Shown one piece after another: positions 21,330-30,203 of a DNA stretch of 32,293 bases. The notes under the pieces were generated by a model. That model was not told the DNA's origin. It saw only the letters and a program-made list of their open reading frames with translations, and did not search any database. The DNA lies in assembly GCA_026419775.2 (NCBI GenBank), contig JAOPGA020000660.1, forward strand, positions 1 through 32,293, read 5' to 3'. Positions within the stretch are counted from its first letter, which is position 1. Every line of letters starts with the position of its first letter. Source of the DNA: Acrasis kona (taxonomy: Eukaryota > Heterolobosea > Eutetramitea > Acrasida > Acrasidae). The translations under genes were made by a program, and so were the position numbers.

Positions 21330-21480
21330 ATCTGCTCCTAATATTAAAATGTTATGAATTTGGTAAATAGACGAACGCGGCTAGGTTCAGGGTTAGAGAT
21401 CGACAAGAGGGATAACTTGCGGAGGATGACGATAACAAAGAGGATGAGGATGTAGTTGAATTTGAGATCCCTGGACTGGA
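21330..21480 (+). mobile_element. LINE-A 3' remnant
   Basis: Closely follows 10711-10880: the CTCCTAATATTAAAAT stretch, the ACGAACGCGGCTAGG stretch, the stop region and the GA-rich tract, with about 85% identity by eye. Only the ORF2 C-terminus and the start of the 3' UTR are present. Confidence 0.8.
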
Positions 21481-21845
21481 TAATAAATATTGCAAGGACG
21501 ATGAGGCTCACAAATATTTGTTTTAGTTGGTGATGGTTTATTGAATATTGATATTACAAGGTAGTTAGTGTTCTTTCCGCATCACTCTAGTTCAATTTAT
21601 CAAAACTTTGTAGTGTATCATCTTCTTACGTCCGTCAGGAATATGGTGAAGTGTTGGTGTGCTTGTTGTTATTAATTCTCTAGAGTCATTCGCTGCCCTC
21701 CAGGTTCTTCTTCTAATGGGAGGTAAATCGGTTGGTAGTTTGTAAAGTGCTGATATCACAACCAAAACGGAAGGAGATGGCTACAGCGTGCACATCAAAG
21801 CATTACAATAGGATTATTTGGAGCAATACATACAATAAAAATATA
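21481..21845. other. Spacer, nothing recognised
   Basis: No open frame with coding character, RNA gene or repeat was seen here. Confidence 0.4.
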
Positions 21846-21851
21846 TTTATT
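21846..21851 (-). terminator. Poly(A) signal overlapping the stop codon
   Basis: AATAAA starting on the last base of the TGA stop (21851-21853). Confidence 0.55.
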
Positions 21852-22860
21852 CAACATTCATCTCCGTCATCATCATCTTGATAGTCGGGCTCTTCGTCGG
21901 AATAAAGCTCTAGAAACTTCTGTGCCCTTTTGATAAATAACGGTTCATCCACTCCTTCAACATCAAGGTCGTCTATCAATTTTTGGTGAAAGAAGTGAAC
22001 AATAGAATACCTGCTCCTGCCCTCCCATTTATCAACACAATGGTGAAGAGGACTCGAACGGAACAGGAATAAATCCCCAGCTTTGTAACTGAACCTGGCA
22101 TTCAGGAGGAACACAGAACCTGCCGTCAGTGAAATCACCAAAGCAGTCCAATCTTGAGCAAAGTAGCTTGCATCTCTGTTTGACTATATCCTCCGAGTGA
22201 TGCGGTTTTGAACCAAGTTCCAAATCACTGTCGTTCTTGCTGCCTCTTTCAGTCTCATACCAATATGCGGCGTGGAAAGTACCGCACTTCTTGATGTCAT
22301 AATTTGCTGTTTTGTTGTCACTAACATGCCTCTGGTCATGGTTTTTTGGGAAGGAAATCACCAAGGCAATTCCGCTCAAGTTCGCTTTTAAAAGTAGGTT
22401 CTCTTTAGCGGTAAAGAATTCTGGGAAGTACAACAGCAGATCCTTTCCATCCACATCCTTGAAAATAGTTCTCTCACTATAGTCCTTGTAACTTTCGTGT
22501 GAGGCCATCTTTTAAATTAAGAAATGTAAATCAAAATACATACCTTTTTCTTAGGGACAGTCTTCTCAATAATGGTTTTCAACTTAACAGACGCAACCAC
22601 CTCAGTCTTAACAAGATCATTAAACCTCCGATTATCATTACTCTTCCTCTTCTTTGGTTCTGGAGTCTCATAACTACCATCTTCCGGTAGCGCACGTCGT
22701 TGAGAGCTGTTGTTGTTATTTGGCAAGTCACAGGGGCTACAGGTTCTGCTACTTGCCTGTGAAATGATGTTCGCTGCAGGTTCTGCTACTCACATCCTTG
22801 CCTCCACGTTGCGTTTGATTCACAGCTTTGTTGCTTTTCATTAAGTTTGTTCATCATCAT
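21851..22860 (-). CDS. 2OG-Fe(II) oxygenase-like protein (303 aa, 4 exons)
   Basis: Exons 22860-22790, 22751-22544, 22508-22120 and 22094-21851; introns 38, 35 and 25 nt. All phases fit; the first intron boundary is the least sure because a 14-bp repeat allows alternatives. The N-terminus is Ser/Asn-rich with an NLS-like PKKRK. The core ends with a double-stranded-beta-helix signature: YKAGDLFLF, then SPLHHC (His 240/241) and KWEGRSRY (Arg 249/251), as in dioxygenases where His binds iron and Arg binds 2-oxoglutarate. A clear upstream HxD was not found. It resembles the fungal/TET-JBP-like branch, so DNA or RNA base oxidation is possible but unproven. The tail is acidic. A paralogue lies at 16.2-16.7 kb, and an Ulp1-like gene is directly upstream on the same strand. 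Confidence 0.55.
22740..22790. repeat. 14-bp direct repeat across the first intron of the oxygenase gene
   Basis: CAGGTTCTGCTACT occurs at about 22740-22753 and 22777-22790. It spans the hand-placed intron 22752-22789 and makes its exact borders ambiguous. Confidence 0.6.
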
Positions 22861-23030
22861 GTTTGATACTTTTCGGTTGATTAAACGGACAACTTTAAGC
22901 GCTCATTGACATAACCTCTTACAAGGGCAAATACAGTGTGGCTATAATAGCGAAGGTTCTCACATCAATCAATACCAGGATAATGCTATAAATAATAATT
23001 AATTTGCCAGTTTGTATATAGAACATAACT

Positions 23031-23660
23031 TCACAAACAATTTAAATGCAAATCAATTTTTATGCTTTTTCTTTTAATAGATAAATTGATCAACAATCTT
23101 GGCCCACACGACCAATCATCAGGCTGCTCTGGCGTAGGTATATTTCGGTACTTGAATGTATAATCGGAACCACCATTCGTTTCATATTTGTATCGCTGTA
23201 CACAATACTCTGCAACCCGTTGCATGCTGTTTGTAGCGCATTGACACAGAGTGTTGATCGCGTAAACAAAGATGTACTTTTCACTGTCTTTTATTTCCAC
23301 CAACACTAACGAATAGTGGCTAGGCTCTTTAACAACAAACAAAATTTTGTCAAACCGTCTTTCATGCAGGAGGTTATCTGATGTGAACAAACGTGTGATG
23401 TCCGGAAACTCAAAAGTCATCTTGTCGTTAATGTACCTGCGGTAAGAGGATATATCAAACAACAATGTCTAAGGGTTATTATAAGTGATGTGATGTGTTG
23501 TAACTTACCCGCATTTGTACTTGTTGGTTGACAGTGAACCATAAGCGACAGATTCCATCATATAACGAGTCGCCTAATTTTTTGTTGACGTCAAGTGTGT
23601 TTAGATCCTCTCTTTTCAAAGCTAACAGTCCCACGGAATTGATGTCTGCTTCTTCACCTT
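23031..23660 (-). CDS. Ulp1/SENP-like cysteine protease (3' exons)
   Basis: Exon 23660-23509, a 40-nt intron (23469-23508; GTAAGT donor), then exon 23468-23031. The joined protein has a substrate-side helix region (GDSLYDGICRLWF), then the catalytic His in SHYSLVLVEI, PTPEQPDDW carrying the oxyanion Gln, and the Cys in WSCGPRLLI: the clan CE order His-Asp-Gln-Cys. The usual Asp after the His strand appears as Asn (VYAINT). Ulp1 enzymes cut SUMO or related tags. The start is not found: an upstream open exon (23858-23696) does not connect in phase. It lies upstream of the 2OG-oxygenase-like gene on the same strand, inside the inverted-repeat-bounded region. Confidence 0.65.
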
Positions 23661-23695
23661 CTTAGTGGATGTCCAAATTTCTCGGAAGAAACTAC

Positions 23696-23858
23696 CTTGT
23701 GCAGATCCTCCTTAACGCATCCAAATTTGCTATCAGCTTTGATGAGCTTATTGATAGGTCAAGTACATATGGATATTCTACAGCGAAGTCAAAGAGATTT
23801 CGCTTATTGTTGAATGTCCCATTGGATACGCACGCGACATGTTGTGTGTTTTGTAATC
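23696..23858 (-). other. Candidate upstream exon of the Ulp1-like gene
   Basis: Follows a strong acceptor (TTTTGTAACAG) and stays open to an AAG/GTAG donor. It encodes segments such as NLFDFAVEYPYVLDLSI. Its phase does not match the next exon (23660), so either a small indel or a wrong border is present. Confidence 0.35.
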
Positions 23859-23899
23859 CTGTTACAAAAGAAACATCAGATCAAGCAATAATTTGACTT

Positions 23900-24398
23900 C
23901 ACGGCACAAACATTGTACTTCACAACTATATCCTACACTCTTTGGTGCAGATATTAATATTTTTGCGGAAGGAGAATAAACAAATAAATAGCGCTTTTGG
24001 CGTCAGAAGGTTTGTTAGTGAATACATGGTGGGACTACCGATTATAATAGAGGGCATACAACATTTCATTTAATTATAAAATGAAAAGAAAAGTGTATCG
24101 GAACATAGGACTGCTAGGTACTGCTACATAACATTCAGTTTTGATTGAAAATTCTACAGCCAATCACCGCTACCAATATTAAATGGAGTATCGATTAAGA
24201 TGATGAATATCTTACTCAACACTGGACCTGGACAGACTTAATAATAGAATTTTGTTTGAACTCTACAGCAATTCTCTCAATTGTTAAAGTCAGGAACGCA
24301 GTGTACTTTGGAGCCACTTCTGAGTAAGTAGTTATGAGGTGTCTCCTTCGGCATTAGTATATGGCGGACCGTAGGAAGCTGATGGTGGTGAGCATCCA
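23900..24398. other. Spacer, nothing recognised
   Basis: No open frame with coding character, RNA gene or clear repeat was seen. Confidence 0.4.
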
Positions 24399-24520
24399 TT
24401 CAAGAATTAAATTGAACCTCATTCCAATGGTCTGGAACAAGCGAAATTTAATAAAAATAAAATAAAATATATAAATGTTATTTATTCTTATGTTTTGTTG
24501 TATGTGTTAAAGGGTCTACC
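24399..24520 (-). repeat. Right arm of the 5.3-kb-spaced inverted repeat
   Basis: Reverse complement of 19245-19367, with exact 40-bp (24399-24438) and 30-bp (24491-24520) blocks. Both arms point the same end outward, as terminal inverted repeats would. Confidence 0.8.
24481..24486 (-). terminator. Poly(A) signal next to the stop codon
   Basis: AATAAA separated by one base from the TAA at 24488-24490. Confidence 0.5.
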
Positions 24521-24764
24521 GTAAGCTACAAGCTGCTTATTTCTGGTTCTGACAATTCTATTCTCAAAGTACACATTCTGAATTTTTATAAAGTATATCC
24601 CTTTATAAAGGTCCTCCCATTGACAAACTATTGTATTGGTTATTTGTTACATCAAAAACATGTTGCGGCAAAACAACCTTGCAATTACTGTCAGAATCTG
24701 TAGACATATTGGACGTGTTGCTGTAGCTATCCTCTTCTTCACTGCTGTACTCTAAACTACTCAT
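24488..24764 (-). CDS. Small unrecognised protein sharing a C-terminus with the 19.2-kb gene
   Basis: ATG at 24764 starts a Ser/Glu-rich acidic N-terminus (MSSLEYSSEEEDSYSNTS). A 61-nt GT-AG intron (24628-24688) is needed to reach the frame ending QLVAYGRPFNTYNKT with TAA at 24490-24488, for 71 residues. AATAAA (24481-24486) comes one base after the stop. The last ten residues, and the DNA beyond the stop, repeat the 3' end of the gene at 19041-19289. The intron is the weakest of those proposed here. No family is recognised. Confidence 0.4.
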
Positions 24765-25043
24765 TTTTTTATTTCTTTAACACCCACCCCTACTTTTTTC
24801 CTTCATACTACAACTTTTCCTAGAACAACAATTTTAATTGTTCATTTCAATCGCTTCTACTATTTGAACTATATGATTGTATGAAAAGCTGTTTATTCTG
24901 ATACTTTATATCCTACTTTTTACAACTTTTTTTAAAACTAATTTGTAACACTACTTTGATACTTCAAAAGTACCAGGGTTTCGGTTCTTTACTATAACTC
25001 TTATGGGAGATAAAAAGAACTCCAAATAAATAAAAAAACATAA

Positions 25044-25154
25044 TAGACCATTCTGTGTCATGATTATCTGTACCTATCTAATGATGTGGACTATACAAGT
25101 TTTAAAGTATTAGTGTACAATAAATAATTAGACAATTTAGAGCATATACAACAG
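25044..25154 (+). repeat. Dispersed repeat copy 2 (with 13016-13134)
   Basis: Shares the ATCTAATGATGTGGACTATA and ACAAGTTTTAAA stretches and their surroundings with 13016-13134. Here the corresponding frame is interrupted. Confidence 0.65.
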
Positions 25155-25179
25155 ATTATAAATGATTTTAAAAACAAGA

Positions 25180-25185
25180 TTTATT
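25180..25185 (-). terminator. Poly(A) signal overlapping the stop codon
   Basis: AATAAA starting on the last base of the TAA stop (25185-25187). Confidence 0.55.
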
Positions 25186-26652
25186 TAAAGGTGAGCACCT
25201 CTGTAATATTCTTTACTGTCATCATCTGAAGAGCATTCAGAGTTGTTATTATCTATATTAGAGTCTTCTGTTACAGGGTCTGTATTTTCTTCAATCCAAT
25301 CTGTCTTCCTCTTTTTACCCTTATATGACAACTCATCGTTATTAAGGTACAGCAAATTGTATTGATACTTGATACTATTAATTGAACTAATTTCAAATGT
25401 GTCCAAATTCATAATTAATTTTGCAAATTCAACATTTAAAACAGGAATATCAAAGCGTCTAAACTTTAGTATTGCTTCATCTGGTCTATTGCAACTTTCT
25501 TGATAATATTTCTCTGTTGCAATTGCAAACTGAGGAGTTCCAACTCTGGCTTTGATAGCGGTGGGGCCACCTCTAATTTCTTTCATTTGTTTTTTGAAAG
25601 GGCCGCAATCAAACCATGTTTATTTTTATTGCAACTATATCCTCTCAGATAAAACGAGCCGATATAGTGAGGAACAAGCTCCACTAAATCTTTTTCTGCT
25701 AAACAAAGATAACAATCATGAAAGGGTACAACAACTGAAATTCTTTTTCCAGTAGTGATTTCTGTATTTTGGTGAAGTAATTGTTGAAAATACCGTCTAA
25801 CCATATCACCATAACCAAGACAAATTATTACATTCAACTGGCGTAAAAACAAATCTCTATCTTTCAGATCTGGTGTACAGAAAGAGAACAAGAAGCCTGG
25901 GGTGTAGCGCTATCATTTTTATCCCAGTGTTCTGCGGATGATGCGTTATATAAATTTAAATAGAACATTGGAAGTATGAATGGATATGCGCACATTCTCC
26001 GGCAAATTTGCTCTGGCTCGCTCTAATCTCAACAGTGTTGTTGGATCAGTCTCCTTCAATCATTTGAGTATCACTTCCTGCAACATTTTCAATAATTTAA
26101 ATGTGTCATCTCGCACGGATGAAAACTTTTTCTTATGCATTAATGAGTTCAAATTTTTGGAGTACAGCCGAATCTTGTTGTTGCTTTTCCTCCCAACTCT
26201 GAAAATCGCTTGTCCTACTTTTCTATCATGGTCAAAGCATGATTTAAAGCCGCCATGATCTTCAATACTTCGTTGACAAACGGTTCAGCCGCACACTGTT
26301 AGTTGATAGTTGTTGTAAGTTTTGGTAACAAGGCGGGCATATCAGTCTTTTTGGAGCCAAATCAGTAAATGGTAGAAATTCTGCTCTTAGGTTTTCAACC
26401 TTCAAATCACGACAGCATTCTTTTTTGCAGTGTCCGCAATCGAATAGTATCTGCTTTTTACCAACGTAATGATAGAATTTACGACACTCGACTTTGTCCT
26501 TGTAGTACTCTGCTGATAGAATCCATTTTACAACTAGAGGTTGGAAAAGTGTATGTGCTGGGGTGCACTGTGAATATATTCTTGAGGGATCTCATCAAAA
26601 GCTTGTATAGAGCAGGAAAACATAAATAGTATTGTTGGGCTTGTTTGGTCCT
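25185..26652 (-). CDS. Unrecognised Cys-rich protein, at least 428 aa, 6 exons
   Basis: Exons 26652-26509, 26486-26269, 26222-26075, 26053-25967, 25909-25615 and 25579-25185; introns 22, 46, 21, 57 and 35 nt. All GT-AG and phases fit, and removing them leaves a single frame. A zinc-site-like cluster (LFDCGHCKKECC, then LICPPCYQN) lies near the N-terminus. Helical basic parts follow, then a central fold with VVVPFHDCYLCLAEKDLVEL, and an acidic Ser/Asp-rich tail. The TAA stop overlaps AATAAA. The 5' end is missing because the frame stops where a LINE-B relative begins at 26653, so this copy is probably truncated. I do not recognise the family; host gene or transposon gene both remain possible. 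Confidence 0.6.
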
Positions 26653-27395
26653 TCAAGATTTTATAGAAATGTCAAAGAGAAGTGATGATGGAGGACTAAT
26701 GTCATTGATGTAGAAGTTATTTAGTCCCAGTTTTGCAAATTTATCCGCTGCTTCATTTCCAGGAATGTTGGCGTGGGCCTGGACATAAAAGAACTCGCAG
26801 CTAGCAAAACAATTCTTCTCTGTAACAATAGCAGAGAGAAGCTGATTGTAACATATACGAAGCTTTTTTTCTATAGAAGTCAGCTTTGAGAAGCTATGAA
26901 CTGCTTCAATACCGGAGAGGCAGTCAGTCATAACAGTGACATTTTGACCATCTCTAAAGCGCCTTAAAGCTTGGAGAAATCCATAAAGTTATGCTCTGTA
27001 ATTGTTGGCTATGCCAGGTATTCTTCCGTACTCCACCTCATCAAAGTCCTCACTACTTACTACCGCATAAGCAGCAATAGTTTTGTCTTTGTTTGCAGAG
27101 CCATCTGTGCATCAAGTGACAACATTTCCATCGCTATTGATATCGTTAGAGGTGGGACTAACAAGGTTCGCAAGCTTCTTCAAGGAATAGTGCGACTTTT
27201 CCTTTGTCTGGCAAGTCCCAAAAACTTCATGTTTTTGATCATCAGAGTGAACATTTGCTAATAAATAAATGTTGCTAGTGTGGGATATATAACCTCTGTT
27301 GTAGTTGGCTAAAGTAAAATAGAAACCTCCGCTTGATCCAGCAGCATGTCTGTATTTTCTGTAGTCATCATAGAGCAACAAAAGAACAATAGGTA
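26653..27395 (-). mobile_element. LINE-B-related fragment (RNase H region)
   Basis: One frame from 27381 to 26653 with two in-frame stops. It aligns to LINE-B RNase H: CTDGSANKDKTIAAYAVV, YGRIPGIANNYR, VMTDCLSGIEAV and ANIPGNEAADKFAKLG. One stop replaces the Trp before the first catalytic Asp; the other replaces the catalytic Glu. Protein similarity is about 60% by eye, so this is a distinct, older subfamily. Both ends are truncated and the left one abuts the Cys-rich gene. Confidence 0.8.
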
Positions 27396-28078
27396 TGGCA
27401 CCGTTTAAATCACTTACAAGAATAGATGCTTACAATAAATAAATATTACAAAAACCAAGCTTTATTAAATACGCACTTTATTGGGCTCATATATGTTAGT
27501 TAATAAGTCTTTATTGTGGACAGAGTTAAGTTAATATATGAGGTAGCGCCAGGCTTAAATAAGGCGAAAAGCAAGCCAATTGCCAATGTAAATGGCATTA
27601 TGTTGGTAATACTGATTATTGCTTTATACAAACCGATTTGTATCTCCACATTGTCAATTCATTATTTCTCTCATCATTGTCTAGAAGCATCAGGAAGATA
27701 TCGCAGATTCAGTACTTGAATCATACCACTATATAGTCCATTCTTCTCCCTTAACCATGTCGCAAAATGCACTTTAAACCCGCTTTCTTGGCATAGTTAA
27801 GCATTATTCATCATTAATCCATCATTTCAAGTAGTATCCAAGTAAAATCCATTCAGTCTCCTTCTAGGAGACTCGCTTTGGATCAATTCTTTTTGGCAAA
27901 ATACACTCGACAGGCGCTTGTAAATTGATTTTAGTCCTTTCTATGGGTTTTAATGGTTTGTGGATTGATTTGCTACCCTGAACGGTTCTGCGCACAAAGG
28001 ACCTCTACTTTTGGTTTGCTGGATTATTGTAAGAAAACACAGTGAAAACACCACATCACCTTCATCACAAACTCAACA
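27396..28078. other. Spacer upstream of the Crypton-like ORF
   Basis: No convincing gene. The last ~60 bp may be the 5' UTR of the recombinase ORF that starts at 28079. Confidence 0.4.
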
Positions 28079-29151
28079 ATGTCATCCGCCGATTATGATC
28101 TTCTTGTACAACTTTTGAACGAAATCAGCCAACATAAATCAATATTAGAAAAGCACAATCTCTCTTTTAAAGATGCTGTTAAATTGGCAGTACCTCAGGA
28201 TGTTGTTAAGCAAGCATCTTTAAATTGCGCCCAAATGATGTTCTCAATCTATAAAGAATGTGATAAAGAGGAAATTCAAGAAAAGTACAACTCACTTTTT
28301 GTATCTTTCTGCGAATTAGGATCTGGTATTTTCCGTCACGTCTGCGGGCGAAGGATATTTTTGCGAACGAGTGCGGAACGAGTAAGGACTGAGTGTAGCG
28401 GAGGCTCCGCCGAGCGGAACAAAGTCCGAAAGAGTGACACACGAGTGAGCAAAAATATCCTGAGCGAAAAGTAAACGGAAAAAGCTGTCTCTTACGTTTA
28501 AAAAAATGAGTGATCCAAAAATTGGATTCAGATGTGGTCAGCAAATCTAATGTTGAACAGGAACTTGGTGTTGAAGGAGTTGTTGATGGGAAATTCAAAC
28601 TTTACAATATCTGTCCGTATCAACTTTTCTTACGTTATCGAGACACATGTGCTGAAGGTGTTGATAACAAGCAACTCACAGGAAGAGTGTGGAGATATTT
28701 TGTGTCAACAAAGAATGGAGGATACTTCTCAGAAAAGAAGCAGATTGGTATCAACCCTATACGCAATATTTTCAAGGACATCATGACGCATTATGCAAAA
28801 TTTTTGCCAGACGATGTACAAGAAGAGATTAGGACAGGGAAAATTTGCGAAGCAAGAAGACTGAAACTTGGAGCCAATGCTGCGAAAGCAAAAACAGGTT
28901 TGGAACGTTATACAAGTCACTCAAGACGCCATTCTCTTGCAACATTTATGGTATCTGCAGGTTTTACAGCTGTGGAAATTCAAGCCATGCTTCGGCATAA
29001 AAACACATCCACGTCGCAAGTATACATTGATTCTGAGAAGAATGTTCGTCCAAAGATTGCAAGGAAAGTGGTATCAGCACTGCAGAATGAGAACCCATTC
29101 AAAGACCGAGTTGTACCAAAAGCGGTAGCGTCGTCTTCGAAAGATGATTAA
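28079..29151 (+). mobile_element. Crypton-type tyrosine recombinase element, interrupted
   Basis: A first frame (28079 to about 28328) encodes a helical N-terminus (MSSADYDLLVQLLNEISQH). A foldback insert follows, then a second frame (28510-29151) with the catalytic domain: GRVWRYFVSTKNGGYFSEK, INPIRNIF, and YTSHSRRHSLATF (His137, Arg140), LRHKN (His163) and TSQVYID (Tyr172 as nucleophile). This spacing and the GRVWRYF region fit Crypton transposases more than phage integrases. The distal Arg of box A was not located. No reverse transcriptase lies nearby, which argues against DIRS. As it stands the two halves are not in one frame, so it is probably inactive. Confidence 0.6.
28329..28482. repeat. 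Foldback/MITE-like insert, 154 bp, GC-rich core
   Basis: Inverted arms: TTTTCCGT (28329-28336) with ACGGAAAA (28475-28482), and AGGATATTTTTGC (28352-28364) with GCAAAAATATCCT (28449-28461). A central GCGGA-GGC-TCCGC hairpin and further partial pairing lie between. Its GC content stands out from the surroundings. No clear target duplication was seen. Confidence 0.7.
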
Positions 29152-29503
29152 CCTAATATCAATTCTGATGAGGACGAAATTGATGTTAGAGATGTTGATA
29201 CGGAAACAAACACACCACCCGTACAATAGAAAGAAGTCACTACATTCAGCGGGAAGAAGATTGTATTCAATAACTGTCATTTTACTAATGTACAGTTCTA
29301 ACATTACAATAAAATGTGTTTTGTAACAAAATCCGAGTGAGGTCCAGGTGAAGATTCCATAATCCGTCCAATAGAATTTCACGGATTCTGCGGAAGCTCT
29401 CTGCGGAAATGTCTGGGAATTGTAAAAACTCAAAATTTAATACAAGTTTACCATTTTTTTCACCATATATGGGGTTTACAATGGGGAAAGTAAGAGACAT
29501 ACA

Positions 29504-29695
29504 ATGTACGGTTCATACATTGACAACATATGTTCCCACAACAGCGTCAGCGATATTAAATCTGTAGATGAGCCGCACATGCTTCGAACCAGGTTATCCA
29601 AATTGAATGATATTTTGAAAGAGTTTACTGTTCCATCAAGCAAAACATATGTTAAGCGCAGAACAAAAACAAATAAAACAACAGCATTTGAATAA
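29504..29695 (+). CDS. Doubtful small ORF, 63 aa
   Basis: ATG at 29504. The C-terminal part (LRTRLSKLNDILKEF, then a basic Lys/Thr-rich end) has protein-like composition. No domain, no poly(A) signal and no clear splice partner, so this could be a last exon or chance. Confidence 0.25.
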   Translation: MYGSYIDNICSHNSVSDIKSVDEPHMLRTRLSKLNDILKEFTVPSSKTYVKRRTKTNKTTAFE

Positions 29696-30203
29696 GCATG
29701 AAGGCTTTATTAGATTTTGGGATGGGGACACGTATGTCCGTCGCATTTGGCGCCTGATAAATATTAGGCTGCTTTGATTCTTCCTATTGAAACTTGTCCA
29801 TTCAGTGCAAGCTCCCAGATTTGATTCTTCAATAATTCNTTGCNTTATAAGAGCCCAATATCATCAATACCAACCGTTGATCCCCTTTGCACTAATTAAT
29901 GATTGACATTACAACGCTGCATGCTTTCATCTTCTTCAAAATTAATAGTTGACCAATATATTACAATAACTCTTTAATTATGCTATGTAACATCAAATAA
30001 ACCGCCGCATAATCGCAAGCACATTGCGTTCCATCAAAACATATAGAGGGGGTTTGGCAAAGGTGGGTACTTTTTGTGCAAAGCTGATTTTTGGATGTCC
30101 ATTCTGAAAAATTTCAATTTGGAAACTGTTATTATCCGTTGGATACCCCAAAATTCCTAATAAATTCTATTATCCTTTTTAAATTAAGCAAGCTCAACTG
30201 ATC
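29696..30203. other. Spacer with two ambiguous bases
   Basis: No gene was recognised. Undetermined bases are at 29839 and 29844. Confidence 0.4.

Noticed and set aside
23031-23660. Clan CE protease as evidence for a Polinton-type element
   Set aside because: No capsid, polymerase B or retroviral-type integrase was seen in the region, and the motifs fit Ulp1 better than an adenoviral-type protease.
28079-29151. Tyrosine recombinase as part of a DIRS/Ngaro retroelement
   Set aside because: No reverse transcriptase or RNase H lies near it, and the GRVWRYF...HSRRH layout fits Crypton better.
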